Shown: positions 16,366 to 23,930, counted from the stretch's first letter. The stretch: 41,515 nucleotides of DNA from Clostridia bacterium (GCA_017516315.1 JAFXDE010000037.1:1-41515), one strand, 5' to 3'. The notes: generated from the sequence alone by a model not told the origin. A program made the numbers and translations.

Positions 16366-16815
16366 ATGAAAAAAGCATTAGCATTAATTCTTTCTATGCT
16401 TGTAATCTTCTCTATGTTCGGTATGGTTGCAGCTGCAGAAGGCGAAGAAACAGAGCTCGTTTCCGTAACATTTATGGTTGACGGTGAGGTTTACTACTAC
16501 ATCGAATGCTTACCCGGTGCAAATATCGTTGAGCGCTTACAGCAGGGAGATAATAAACTCGAAACACCTGAAAAGGATCTCGGCGACGGTTATGTTTACA
16601 CATTCAAGCATTGGGAAAATGCAGCTAACGGTGATATAAGATTTACCGGCAATATCCCTCCCGTTAATGAAGACACAGTTTATAACGCTGTTTTCAACGT
16701 AGAGGAAAAGGTTGACACACAGTCCTTCTGGGCATTCGTTACAACTATCTTCGAAAGAATCAATATGATTTTTGAATACTTCGCAAAGGTATTTGAAGGC
16801 GTATTCGATTTCTAA
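16366..16815 (+). CDS. Small secreted protein with one InlB-type beta-grasp-like repeat and amphipathic tail
   Basis: 149 residues from the ATG at 16366, which has TTGGAGG 8 nt upstream; the upstream GTG at 16321 lies too close to the predicted transcript start and lacks a ribosome site. Residues 1-24 are a signal peptide ending in MVAAAEG. Residues 32-112 look like a single InlB B-type repeat (VTFMVDGEVYYYIEC, YTFKHWENAANGD, PPVNEDTVYNAVFN), a fold found in many Gram-positive surface proteins. Residues 119-149 form a strongly amphipathic aromatic helix (FWAFVTTIFERINMIF and EYFAKVFEGVF). The perfect promoter and simple layout suggest abundant secretion. The tail recalls the aromatic helix near the end of the giant protein at 34558. 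Function unknown. Confidence 0.85.
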   Translation: MKKALALILSMLVIFSMFGMVAAAEGEETELVSVTFMVDGEVYYYIECLPGANIVERLQQGDNKLETPEKDLGDGYVYTFKHWENAANGDIRFTGNIPPVNEDTVYNAVFNVEEKVDTQSFWAFVTTIFERINMIFEYFAKVFEGVFDF

Positions 16816-16857
16816 GCTGAGATTCCCTAAGGGAAAAGAAAATCAAATCAGATACAC

Positions 16858-16897
16858 AACCATCGTAAAAGCGAAAGCTGATGCGATGGTTTTTTTC
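16858..16897 (+). terminator. Intrinsic terminator
   Basis: AACCATCG (16858-16865) pairs with CGATGGTT (16884-16891); an inner GC-GAAA-GC tetraloop hairpin sits on top; a run of T follows. Confidence 0.88.
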
Positions 16898-16914
16898 TTT
16901 GACAGTTTTTTTCA

Positions 16915-16943
16915 TTGACAAATAATCTTATAAATGGTATATT
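16915..16943 (+). promoter_or_regulatory. Sigma-A promoter of glnA
   Basis: TTGACA (16915-16920), 17 bp, TATATT (16938-16943). I see no GlnR-type dyad in the short leader. Confidence 0.85.
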
Positions 16944-16985
16944 TAATAATAATGAATTTTATCCCTTTGGAAGAGGAGGTATGTT

Positions 16986-18317
16986 ATGAGCATTTACACA
17001 AAGGAAGATATAATACGCATAACGAAGGAAGAAAAGGTAAACTTCATAAATCTGCAGTTTACTGACATCCTCGGCACACTTAAAAGCGTTTCCGTAACTA
17101 CAAGCCAGCTTGAAAAGGCTCTCAATAACCGCTGTATGTTTGACGGCTCATCCATCGACGGCTTCGTAAGAATCGAAGAAAGCGATATGTGTCTCTATCC
17201 TGACCTTGACTCTTTCGTAATTCTTCCCTGGGACGAATGCTCGGGTAAGACAGCGAGACTTATATGCGATGTTTATAATTCTGACGGTACTCCCTTTGAG
17301 GGCGACCCCCGTTATGTTCTTCGCAGAGCTATAAAGAGGGCAGCCGATATGGGCTACACCTGTAACATCGGTCCCGAATGCGAATTTTTCCTTTTCCATA
17401 AGGATGAACAGGACAAGCCTACCACCAGAAGCTATGACAAGGGCGGCTACTTTGACTTAGGTCCCGTTGACCGCGGAGAGGGCTGCAGAAGAGATATCTG
17501 TCTCTGCCTCGAAAAGATGGGCTTCGAAATCGAGGCCTCCCATCACGAGAATGCTCCTGCACAGCACGAAATCGACTTTAAATATGACGAGATTTTAAGA
17601 ACTGCCGACAATGTTATGACATTCAAGTATGTAGTAAAAAATCTCGCTAATCAGCATAATCTTTACGCTACCTTTATGCCTAAGCCTATTTACGGAATCT
17701 GCGGCTCGGGTATGCATATCAATCTCTCACTTTTCAACGGCGACAAAAATGTTTTCTGCGACGAAAATGACGAAAGAGGTCTCAGCGGTGTTGCCTATAA
17801 CTTTATCGCAGGTGTTATGCACCATATCAAGGCTATCACCGTTCTCACAAATCCCATCGTAAACTCTTATAAAAGACTTGTTCCCGGATATGAGGCTCCC
17901 GTTTACATCGCCTGGAGTGCTAAAAACAGAAGTCCTTTAATCCGTATTCCTACTGCAAGAGGTACGGGTACACGAATAGAGCTTCGTAATCCCGACCCTG
18001 CAGCAAATCCTTATCTCGTTATGGCCGCCATTCTTCAGGCAGGTCTTGACGGCGTGGAAAAGAAAATGACTCCTCCTGCTCCTGAGGATTCTAATATCTT
18101 TAAGCTTACGGCAGAGGAGAGAAGAGAAGCAGGTATCCATTCTCTTCCCAAAACGCTCTATGATGCAGTAAGAGAGTTCAGAAAGAGTGACTTTGCCAAG
18201 GAAGCAGTAGGCGAGCATGTTTGGAAAAAATACATCGAAGCCAAGGAAGAGGAATGGCGTGAATACAGCACCAGAGTTTCTCAGTGGGAAATCGATAAGT
18301 ATTTAGGTAAGTATTAA
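16986..18317 (+). CDS. glnA: Glutamine synthetase, type I
   Basis: 443 residues, AAGAGGAGGTATGTT before the ATG. Metal and substrate motifs are in place: [10 protein letters not shown] (51-60), GPECEFFLF with Glu131/Glu133, GSGMHINLS (240-248), [14 protein letters not shown] (292-305) with the flap Glu303, and NRSPLIRIP followed by [14 protein letters not shown]. The enzyme makes glutamine from glutamate, ammonia and ATP in the cytosol. Length and the lack of the 25-residue insert place it in the GSI-alpha group, which is controlled by feedback inhibition rather than adenylylation. It is a single-gene unit with its own promoter and a terminator behind. Confidence 0.97.
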   Translation: MSIYTKEDIIRITKEEKVNFINLQFTDILGTLKSVSVTTSQLEKALNNRCMFDGSSIDGFVRIEESDMCLYPDLDSFVILPWDECSGKTARLICDVYNSDGTPFEGDPRYVLRRAIKRAADMGYTCNIGPECEFFLFHKDEQDKPTTRSYDKGGYFDLGPVDRGEGCRRDICLCLEKMGFEIEASHHENAPAQHEIDFKYDEILRTADNVMTFKYVVKNLANQHNLYATFMPKPIYGICGSGMHINLSLFNGDKNVFCDENDERGLSGVAYNFIAGVMHHIKAITVLTNPIVNSYKRLVPGYEAPVYIAWSAKNRSPLIRIPTARGTGTRIELRNPDPAANPYLVMAAILQAGLDGVEKKMTPPAPEDSNIFKLTAEERREAGIHSLPKTLYDAVREFRKSDFAKEAVGEHVWKKYIEAKEEEWREYSTRVSQWEIDKYLGKY

Positions 18318-18323
18318 TAATTT

Positions 18324-18358
18324 CAGGGCAACGGCAAAGTGCTGATTGCCCTGTTTTA
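18324..18358 (+). terminator. Intrinsic terminator or attenuator behind glnA
   Basis: CAGGGCAA (18324-18331) pairs perfectly with TTGCCCTG (18346-18353) followed by TTTTAT. The next gene starts 20 nt later without an obvious promoter, so some read-through into the dnaD-like gene is likely. Confidence 0.8.
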
Positions 18359-18377
18359 TCCCTGAAAGGTGTTAAAA

Positions 18378-19421
18378 ATGGAATATAAAATTAATCCGAT
18401 GGCTTTTGCGGGGATTTTTCCCGTGCCGAATTCATTGGTTGACGAAAACATAAGACTGGCAAGCGTGGTACAGTTGAAGGTCCTTTTATTTATTCTGCGT
18501 CACAGTAACGACGGAAAGACTGAGACTGAAATAATATCCGAGGCTCTTTCTCTGGAAGAGGATGATGTTAAGGACGCTATGATTTTCTGGGCAGAAAGAG
18601 GATTACTCATAAAAGACGGACAGCTTCCGGCTGCTTCACCTGTAGTGGAAAAAAAGGCAGAGAAAAAGGAAGAAAAGCCTGCCCCTGCAAAGGAAGAAAA
18701 AAAGGTGGCAGATATCACCGTTTCCCGTCCGTCCTACGAGGATGTAGCTAAAAGAATCAAGGAAAGCGATGAGGTGGTCGTTCTTTTACAGGAGGCACAG
18801 TCACTTTTAGGCAGGACCATAGGCTTTGACGGTCAGTCAGTTATTATTCAGATGCTTGATAGCTTCGGCTTACCGCCTGAGGTAATTCTTATGGCTATCG
18901 AATATTCTCTTTCTCTTAAGAAAACAGGCTGGGCAAGCATAGGCCGTGTAGCTAGGCGCTGGAGTGAGCTTGAAATAGATACTCTCGAGGGTGCTATGGA
19001 GTACATTGAGGAGCATAATATAGTAGACGAAACCTGGACTAAGCTCCGTGAAATGACTGAGATTTCAAACCGCAACCCTACCGAAAAGCAGAGAAAATAT
19101 ATGGTTGCCTGGGTTAAGGAATACGGCTATGATGCAGATATTATCCACTCAGCCTACGAGGAAAGCATAGATAATACAGGCAGGGTGAGCTTCCCTTATA
19201 TGGATAAGATTATCCGTTCCTGGAATGAAAAGGGAGTGAAAACCCTTTCTGATATACAGAACGAAAGAATGAAGTGGGAAACGGAAAAGAAAAGCCGTTT
19301 CTCTAAGGATAAGAAAAAGGATGAGGAGCCTAAGAAGGAGGCCTCCTACGATATCGACGAATATATGAAAAAGTCCATTAATCTGCAGTATGTAAAAAAT
19401 GATGCTGAAAGCGGGGTGTGA
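18378..19421 (+). CDS. DnaD-domain replication initiation protein
   Basis: 347 residues from the ATG at 18378; the AAAGGTG that would contain the alternative GTG at 18369 is its ribosome site. Residues about 1-85 are a winged-helix-like region, about 90-120 a Lys/Glu/Ala/Pro-rich linker, and 125-285 two DnaD/DnaB2-type helical domains. Both show the family signature near their ends, ASIGRVARRW in the first and FPYMDKIIRSWNEKGV in the second, the YxxxIxxxW-like motif used for DNA contact. A charged tail follows. DnaD proteins remodel DNA at the origin or at primosomes and help load the replicative helicase. The stop overlaps the region before the DnaI-like gene, so the pair is translationally coupled. 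Confidence 0.88.
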   Translation: MEYKINPMAFAGIFPVPNSLVDENIRLASVVQLKVLLFILRHSNDGKTETEIISEALSLEEDDVKDAMIFWAERGLLIKDGQLPAASPVVEKKAEKKEEKPAPAKEEKKVADITVSRPSYEDVAKRIKESDEVVVLLQEAQSLLGRTIGFDGQSVIIQMLDSFGLPPEVILMAIEYSLSLKKTGWASIGRVARRWSELEIDTLEGAMEYIEEHNIVDETWTKLREMTEISNRNPTEKQRKYMVAWVKEYGYDADIIHSAYEESIDNTGRVSFPYMDKIIRSWNEKGVKTLSDIQNERMKWETEKKSRFSKDKKKDEEPKKEASYDIDEYMKKSINLQYVKNDAESGV

Positions 19422-19423
19422 TT

Positions 19424-20398
19424 ATGGCTTACAAAAGAAGCGTATATCAGAGGGCGAAGGAAATATTGGATGAAAGAAAAAAGAACGCTGAGGCTGAGGC
19501 TGAGTTCCGACGCTCAGAGGTAATTATGAAATGTCCTGAGCTTCTTGATATTGAAAGAGAGATGGCACAGTGCGGTGCCGATGTGGTCAAGGCAGTAGGT
19601 ATGGGCGGAGATGTGGCTGAATATGTCAGAAATCTCGCCGTTAAAAATCTTGCCGCCCAGGATAAAAGAAAGGCACTTCTCAAAAGGGCGGGCTATCCCG
19701 AGAATTATCTCGATGTCAGATATAACTGCATCGTATGTAAGGATACGGGCTCTCATGACGGATATTACTGTCCCTGCTATAAAAAGCTGATCCGAGATGT
19801 GGCAAGAGATGATCTTGACGCCAATTCTCCGATTAAAAAGTGTACCTTCGATAATTTCCTGCCTAATTACTATCCCGATGTGAAGGATTCTCTTTTAGGT
19901 GTAAATCAGAGAGAGCACATGGTGAATACCCTTAATTTCTGCAGAGCCTATGCAGAGGATTTCTCGCTCAGCTCAAAGGGAATTATTATGATAGGTAAAA
20001 CAGGTCTCGGAAAGACTCATCTTTCTCTTGCCATCGCTAACCGTGTCCTCGAAAAGGGCTACGATGTTTACTATGACAGTATTCAGACTATTATGTATAA
20101 GCTGGAAAAGGAGCATTTCGGCAGACTTGCCCCCGAGGAAAGCATAAAGGATGATGTTCTTAACTGTGATCTTCTTATCATCGATGACCTTGGCGTGGAA
20201 TTCACCACACAGTTCACCGTCAGCGAGCTTCATAACATTATAAATACCCGTATGCTTCGCTCGCTTCCTACTATCATCAGCACAAATCTCGAGCTTTCCG
20301 AATTGGAGGAAAAGTACACCCAGAGAATAGCATCGAGAATAATGGGCTCCTGCTATCCTCTCAGATTCTGCGGTAAGGATATAAGACAGATGAAATAA
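19424..20398 (+). CDS. DnaC/DnaI-like helicase loader ATPase
   Basis: 324 residues from the ATG at 19424; the GTG at 19418 overlaps the dnaD-like stop. Residues 1-90 are helical, 100-120 a Cys cluster (C102, C105, C116, C118: NCIVCKDTG and YYCPCYKK) likely binding zinc, as in DnaI. The AAA+ core has Walker A GKTGLGKTH (191-199), Walker B LLIIDDLG (250-257), and an arginine-finger region RIASRI (301-306). It should load the DnaB-type helicase onto DNA with the DnaD-like protein encoded upstream. It ends with the usual C-terminal arginine-containing segment and is followed by a terminator. Confidence 0.93.
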   Translation: MAYKRSVYQRAKEILDERKKNAEAEAEFRRSEVIMKCPELLDIEREMAQCGADVVKAVGMGGDVAEYVRNLAVKNLAAQDKRKALLKRAGYPENYLDVRYNCIVCKDTGSHDGYYCPCYKKLIRDVARDDLDANSPIKKCTFDNFLPNYYPDVKDSLLGVNQREHMVNTLNFCRAYAEDFSLSSKGIIMIGKTGLGKTHLSLAIANRVLEKGYDVYYDSIQTIMYKLEKEHFGRLAPEESIKDDVLNCDLLIIDDLGVEFTTQFTVSELHNIINTRMLRSLPTIISTNLELSELEEKYTQRIASRIMGSCYPLRFCGKDIRQMK

Positions 20399-20448
20399 AG
20401 CAAAAATTTATTATATGCAACACCATATTATTCTATATAACAATTAAA

Positions 20449-20494
20449 ACAGATGTGTTTTAAGTCAGAAGCAACTTAAACACACCTGTTTTTT
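20449..20494 (+). terminator. Intrinsic terminator of the dnaD-dnaI-like operon
   Basis: ACAGATGTGTTTTAAGT (20449-20465) pairs, with one bulge, with ACTTAAACACACCTGT (20474-20489), then T6. The rest of the 333-nt gap to the tRNA holds only the tRNA promoter; I see nothing else in it. Confidence 0.88.
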
Positions 20495-20683
20495 GTTTTG
20501 ATTTTTGGTCAGCGCTTAGTGCAACAGCCTCATCCTTTTTGAAAACTGAATGTTTATATTACAGCCAAAGAAATGTTATTATATACATCTTGTCAGGTTC
20601 GTATTTATTATAACATATACACAGTCCCTATATTCGGATTTTGGTCAGAGAATAAAAATTTTTCTTTTTTTCTCTAAAAACCC

Positions 20684-20712
20684 TTGATTAAAGAGAACAG
20701 TTTTAGTATAAT
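20684..20712 (+). promoter_or_regulatory. tRNA-Thr promoter
   Basis: TTGATT (20684-20689), 17 bp, TATAAT (20707-20712), 20 nt before the tRNA. Confidence 0.85.
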
Positions 20713-20731
20713 CTAAAGGCAAAGTCAATAG

Positions 20732-20807
20732 GCTGGAATAGCTCAGTTGGTAGAGCAGCGCATTCGTAATGCGCAGGTCGCGTGTTCGAGTCACGTTTCC
20801 AGCTCCA
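20732..20807 (+). tRNA. tRNA-Thr(CGT), reconstituted at the left end of an integrated element
   Basis: 76 nt. Acceptor stem GCTGGAA/TTCCAGC, D arm GCTC-AGTTGGTA-GAGC, anticodon stem GCGCA/TGCGC with loop TTCGTAA (anticodon CGT, reads ACG), T arm GCGTG-TTCGAGT-CACGT, discriminator T, CCA encoded. Positions 20762-20807 are supplied by the element copy of the attachment core. Confidence 0.96.
20762..20807 (+). repeat. Attachment core attL
   Basis: 46 bp identical to 29640-29685; starts in the anticodon stem and ends with CCA of tRNA-Thr. The bases on either side differ between the two copies, which fixes the ends of the identity. Confidence 0.95.
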
Positions 20808-20879
20808 CCCATAAACCCTTGTGGCATAAGGCTTCGAGGGTTTTCTTCTTTTATGTGATTTGCCCTCATAAATACAATT

Positions 20880-20900
20880 TGGCGTTTATTTGGCGTTTAT
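20880..20900 (+). promoter_or_regulatory. Putative integrase arm-type sites, left end
   Basis: Two copies of TGGCGTTTAT at 20880-20889 and 20891-20900 (period 11 bp), 73 bp inside the left core. The same word occurs three times near the right core. Confidence 0.7.
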
Positions 20901-20923
20901 TGTGTAAAATTCAGATGTTTTTT

Positions 20924-20966
20924 ATATAAAAATTGACCTCTTTCCTTTTATCCGGGAGAGAGGTCA
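20924..20966 (-). terminator. Intrinsic terminator of the DUF3800 gene
   Basis: Minus strand TGACCTCT (20966-20959) pairs with AGAGGTCA (20941-20934), then ATTTTTATAT. It starts just after the stop codon. Confidence 0.8.
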
Positions 20967-20970
20967 TTTG

Positions 20971-21693
20971 TTATTTGCGATATGTCTTTTTATATATTTC
21001 AGGTAAATATGTTACTTTGAAATTTTGGGGTAGATTATCACAGTTTCCTTTTTGAGTTACCGCTTTGTAAAATAATCTGTTTGCTACGATATCTGCAGCT
21101 CGTACAAGTGCTTTAGATGAAGAATTGCAAAAGGTTACGGTAACACTTTTTAAATTCGGAAATATAGGTGGATAGAAAGCATCATACCTAAAATTAAATG
21201 TACCGTGCTTGAATTCTTCTTCTAATGATTCTTTTAATTCGTACAAGCCGTTGGTTGCGGTAGTATGTTCATCGATATAAAAATAAATATTATCAACTTC
21301 TTTAGGATTAATAATACCCTCGGAAATCATATTTTGAAAAAATCGTTTAACCGATATTTTATATGCATAATCTAAATAGCGTTGTTTAGATTTTTTATTA
21401 TCAAATATTTCCGGTAATATTCTTTTTTGGTCAATAACTGCTCCGAACTTGTAAACATTGTTTAATGAACGAAACAGAGAGGCTTTTGATTTGTTTGATA
21501 TTGAAGTAGCTTTGACTTCTTTACCTGGTTTTATTTTTTCGCTACGGCGTATTTGCTTTTCTACCGATAAATACATACGAGTTCTTTTTTCTTTTTCTTC
21601 AGCGCTGAAAAACACAATTCCGCCAAAAACAAAATATTCATTATGAACACAGTCAAAAACACCGGATTCATCTGAACAAACATATATGTTCAT
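20971..21693 (-). CDS. DUF3800 family protein
   Basis: 240 residues from the ATG at 21693 with AGGATG 8 nt upstream; a GTG-type start 27 nt further up would lie in the terminator hairpin of the leader. The family start YVCSDESG carries Asp8-Glu9; further acidic residues are Asp141-Glu142 in YFYIDEHT and Asp201 in RAADIVAN. These three positions match the RNase H-like metal site proposed for DUF3800. No function is firmly established for the family; it is frequent on mobile DNA. The gene is more AT-rich than its neighbours and holds no TGAGGGC word, which suggests separate acquisition. Its own strong promoter, a structured leader of about 98 nt and a terminator precede it, an arrangement like RNA-protein toxin-antitoxin loci. 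Confidence 0.88.
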   Translation of the reverse strand: MNIYVCSDESGVFDCVHNEYFVFGGIVFFSAEEKEKRTRMYLSVEKQIRRSEKIKPGKEVKATSISNKSKASLFRSLNNVYKFGAVIDQKRILPEIFDNKKSKQRYLDYAYKISVKRFFQNMISEGIINPKEVDNIYFYIDEHTTATNGLYELKESLEEEFKHGTFNFRYDAFYPPIFPNLKSVTVTFCNSSSKALVRAADIVANRLFYKAVTQKGNCDNLPQNFKVTYLPEIYKKTYRK

Positions 21694-21709
21694 TTTTTCA
21701 CATCCTAAG

Positions 21710-21807
21710 AAAAAAACCACCCTGATGGGTGGCCCCGTGGTCGACGATATTACATATCGCTTAAATGTTAATTCGATTACACGAGTATACAGCGTATTTC
21801 TACCTGC
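21710..21807 (-). ncRNA. Structured RNA upstream of the DUF3800 gene, ending in its own terminator
   Basis: Predicted from promoter to terminator. Reading the minus strand: a weak stem ATACG/CGTGT, then CGATAT-GTA-ATATCG (21759-21745), then CCACCC-ATCA-GGGTGG (21732-21717) followed by T7. CACGGG just before the terminator could pair back to CTCGTG upstream, enclosing the middle hairpin, and ACCAC could compete for GTGGT of the terminator. I recall that several 'DUF3800' RNA motifs upstream of such genes were proposed by comparative genomics; whether this belongs to one needs a covariance search. Confidence 0.6.
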
Positions 21808-21813
21808 AATTTT

Positions 21814-21841
21814 ATTATATCCAAAAGTAGCATATTGTCAA
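21814..21841 (-). promoter_or_regulatory. Strong sigma-A promoter of the DUF3800 RNA and gene
   Basis: Minus strand TTGACA (21841-21836), 16-bp spacer, TATAAT (21819-21814). Both hexamers match consensus. Confidence 0.88.
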
Positions 21842-21876
21842 CAAGATTTATAGCTTTTTGTGCAACTTGACGGATA

Positions 21877-21926
21877 TGTTTGTGATTGTTTGTGTTGTTT
21901 TATGTTATTTTGTGATGTTTTGCGTT
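21877..21926. repeat. Five 10-bp phased T/G-rich units
   Basis: TGTTTGTGAT, TGTTTGTGTT, GTTTTATGTT, ATTTTGTGAT, GTTTTGCGTT in direct succession, one helical turn each. The spacing suggests a bent or protein-covered site, but no function is known. Confidence 0.5.
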
Positions 21927-22029
21927 AAAGTTTTACTTTGTATTAAAGTCTATGAGGGCGTTATGCTTCTTTCTCGCCCTCATTCTGCATAGCGTGATAA
22001 AAAATAGAAAAAATTTCCATTGGTGTAAA

Positions 22030-22245
22030 TTATTCGGCCTCATCCGGCACATACTCCATAATGTCGCCAGGCTGACAATCGAGGAGCTTACATAATTTTT
22101 CTATTGTTCTTGTGTCGATTATACCGTCACCTGTACGTAATTTTTGGTATGTTGCTTGACTTATAAGATTTTCTTTTCGAATTTTATATGTGGTAATGCC
22201 TTTTTCCTTAAGTAATGCGATTAGTTTATCATACTTTATTGCCAT
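22030..22245 (-). CDS. Small Cro/C1-type HTH regulator
   Basis: 71 residues, AAAGAGG 7 nt before the ATG. Nearly all of it is one Cro/C1-type helix-turn-helix: YDKLIALLKEKGITTYKIRKEN, then SQATYQKLRTG as recognition region, then DTRTIEKLCKLLDCQPGDIMEYV. The last phrase is common in small regulators of Gram-positive mobile elements. It faces a consensus promoter in each direction across a 296-nt gap rich in GTGTA/TACAC words, so it probably represses both its own gene and the rightward operon starting at 22542. Confidence 0.92.
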   Translation of the reverse strand: MAIKYDKLIALLKEKGITTYKIRKENLISQATYQKLRTGDGIIDTRTIEKLCKLLDCQPGDIMEYVPDEAE

Positions 22246-22309
22246 ATAGATACCTCTTTCAAATAGGTTTGGGAATTAACTATAATAAGTCAACTATTCC
22301 ACTATACAC

Positions 22310-22338
22310 ATTATAACAGAATATGCACTATTAGTCAA
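22310..22338 (-). promoter_or_regulatory. Promoter of the small HTH gene
   Basis: Minus strand TTGACT (22338-22333), 17 bp, TATAAT (22315-22310). Confidence 0.85.
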
Positions 22339-22387
22339 GTGTACAATGTAAACGAAATATACACTATAACATTGTGTATGTTGTACA

Positions 22388-22416
22388 TTGACATACTCTT
22401 ACTTATGGTGTATAAT
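22388..22416 (+). promoter_or_regulatory. Perfect-consensus rightward promoter
   Basis: TTGACA (22388-22393), 17 bp, TATAAT (22411-22416). It drives the two small genes at 22542 and 22943 up to the terminator at 23351. Confidence 0.92.
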
Positions 22417-22446
22417 GTAATCACAAGGTTAAGGAAAGGCAACACG

Positions 22447-22509
22447 GTGGAAACAAGCCTGATACTAATGCGAACTGTACAGCAGACACTATCCCGTAAG
22501 CCCTCATAA
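22447..22509 (+). CDS. Possible 20-residue leader peptide
   Basis: GTG start with AAGGAAAGG about 7 nt upstream, 20 codons ending at a TGAGGGC word on the other strand. It lies in the leader of the rightward transcript. No similarity is recognised and it may be chance. Confidence 0.2.
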   Translation: METSLILMRTVQQTLSRKPS

Positions 22510-22541
22510 TTGACCAAATATAAAATAAAGGAGTAAAAACA

Positions 22542-22817
22542 ATGACTACAAACGAACTCACAACCAAAATCAGAGAGCTTAAGGAGCTGCAGGCCCTCAT
22601 TGATGAAGCAACAGCTGAGGCAGATGCAATCAAAGACGAATTAAAGGCGCATATGACCTCTGAGGGCAAGGAAGAAATGACAGTTGACATGTATAAGGTC
22701 AGATACACAGTAGTTAAAAGCAGCCGTTTTGATTCTGCATCATTCAAAAAGACACACGGAGATTTATATGAACAGTACAGTAAGCAGACCGAAACACGCC
22801 GTTTCAGCGTGGCATAA
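22542..22817 (+). CDS. Small protein with N-terminal coiled coil, unknown function
   Basis: 91 residues, AAAGGAG 9 nt before the ATG. Residues 1-40 are a charged helix likely to form a coiled coil (ELTTKIRELKELQALIDEATAEADAIKDELKAHM). Residues 45-91 read VDMYKVRYTVVKSSRFDSASFKK...YEQYSKQTETRRFSV; this kind of sequence is familiar from clostridial phages and integrative elements, where it is annotated as hypothetical. First gene after the strong rightward promoter, so made early and controlled by the small HTH protein. It holds two TGAGGGC words, coding QAL and SEGK. Confidence 0.85.
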   Translation: MTTNELTTKIRELKELQALIDEATAEADAIKDELKAHMTSEGKEEMTVDMYKVRYTVVKSSRFDSASFKKTHGDLYEQYSKQTETRRFSVA

Positions 22818-22881
22818 AGAAAAGCCCTTGTATCTCCACCGACCAAAGCGAAATACAAAAGGCTAATCAAAAACCCTGTCA

Positions 22882-22915
22882 AGAGAGGGTGAATTCATTA
22901 TATAATGCCCTCTCT
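22882..22915 (+). other. Hairpin in front of the 22943 gene
   Basis: AGAGAGGG (22882-22889) pairs with CCCTCTCT (22908-22915), 28 nt before the ATG at 22943. May stabilise or regulate the second cistron. The word CACCGACCAAAGC occurs both before this hairpin and again behind the 22943 gene (near 22838 and 23304). Confidence 0.45.
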
Positions 22916-22942
22916 GACTTGTCAAGAATAGGAGATAATAAA

Positions 22943-23293
22943 ATGATTGAAAACAAGACTACAAACGAAAAATACACCATTAACGGCAAAGATTTTGACA
23001 TTATAGGCTATGTTTCACCAAACGCCTGTGATAAAGGCGCAAGAGTGGAGAAAGATTATCCCGGCGCCGTACCGCTTTTGAATATTAAAATGATGTCAGA
23101 CTTTAAATGGCAATATTTATCTCTTATGAGCCGAATTGAAGGTCCTGAAGGCTATGAGAGCAGAGGTGAAGATGTACCGGCAGTTATTGAGAAGCTGAAA
23201 CAATGGCTCAGAGAACATATTGACTGCATCGGGGATTTGAAGCCTGAAGAACAGCAGAAAATTAACGCTGTTTTAAACGAATCCGCAGCTTAA
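22943..23293 (+). CDS. Small acidic protein, unknown function
   Basis: 116 residues from the ATG at 22943 with AGGAGA 8 nt upstream; the ORF extends 54 nt further but that part lies in the hairpin and has no ribosome site. Sequence blocks are KYTINGKDFDIIGYVSPNACDKGARVEKDYPGAVPLLNIKMMSDF, then a helical part ending WLREHIDCIGDLKPEEQQKINAVL. Compact and soluble; no motif is recognised. Second gene of the rightward operon. Confidence 0.82.
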   Translation: MIENKTTNEKYTINGKDFDIIGYVSPNACDKGARVEKDYPGAVPLLNIKMMSDFKWQYLSLMSRIEGPEGYESRGEDVPAVIEKLKQWLREHIDCIGDLKPEEQQKINAVLNESAA

Positions 23294-23350
23294 TGAATTA
23301 TTTCACCGACCAAAGCTAAAAACACCATATTAACCAACCACAGGAGATAC

Positions 23351-23388
23351 AAGAGCAGACAATTCACCGTTGTTTGCTCTTTTCTTTA
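23351..23388 (+). terminator. Intrinsic terminator of the rightward operon
   Basis: AAGAGCAGACAA (23351-23362) pairs with TTGTTTGCTCTT (23370-23381) through one G-T pair, then TTCTTT. Confidence 0.88.
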
Positions 23389-23444
23389 CCAATTTTGCCC
23401 TCATAGACCTTTTAAATGTTTTTATAATGACTTTTCATTTGCGG

Positions 23445-23930
23445 TTTTCTCTCGGTTTGTTCTCGGTTCGATTTGCCTTTTTCTCGAAGTTAGATTAATT
23501 TTCCTCGCGCGCGTACGTGTGAGAGATGTTTGGTTTTATAAGGTTGTTTTTATGCTTTATGAGGGCAGATTATGTCCTAAACTTAATACTGTTAAGAGCC
23601 GTTTAAAGGACTTTCATCCCTGTTTTACGCTCTCTTTTTATCGTGTTACATAACATCTGTCGAAATAGTGAAAAATACACTTTTCTCTTGATTCATTCTT
23701 GGTTCGATTTGCTTTTCCTCGCGCGCGTGCGCGTGAAAGAGGTCAAGTTTTGTCAAGTTGTTTTATACCGTTTATGAGGGCTGTTATGTCCTAAACTTAA
23801 TACTGTTAAGAGCCGTTTAAAGGGCTTTCGCGCCCTCTTTTATGCTCTCTTTTTATCGTGTCCGGATTAGTGTTTATTGAACAGGTGGAAAATGGCTTTT
23901 CTCTCTGTTCGCTCTCAGTTCGATTCTACA
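23445..23930. repeat. Non-coding tandem repeat, two full copies and a partial third
   Basis: Copies begin at 23445, 23681 and 23897 with TTTTCTCT and GGTTCGATT. Each full copy then has a CG-only run CCTCGCGCGCGT, a TTTATGAGGGC word, and a conserved block with the nested fold CCTAAACTTAA-TACTG-TTAAG...GTTTAAAGG, followed by a small second hairpin and GCTCTCTTTTTATCGTGT. Only the loop-proximal and hairpin bases of the second hairpin differ: GGA/TCC in copy 1, GGGC/GCCC in copy 2. The gap 23389-23914 holds no gene. Origin, incompatibility region or RNA are possible. Confidence 0.75.

Larger units (their letters stand above)
22301..22425. promoter_or_regulatory. Operator region between divergent promoters
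   Basis: Repeated TACAC/GTGTA words: CTATACACATTATA over the left -10, GTGTACAATGTA at the left -35, the dyad ATACAC-N9-GTGTAT in the middle, TTGTACATTGACA at the right -35 and GGTGTATAATGTA over the right -10. Probable binding sites for the HTH protein encoded at 22030-22245. Confidence 0.6.

Noticed and set aside
16841-16985. Riboswitch or glutamine-responsive leader before glnA
   Set aside because: The hairpin present is a terminator of the upstream gene; the leader after the promoter is only about 35 nt.
20645-20869. Minus-strand reading frame across tRNA-Thr (GAGNVTRTRDLRITNALL)
   Set aside because: It is the antisense translation of the tRNA gene, a common spurious annotation; no ribosome site.
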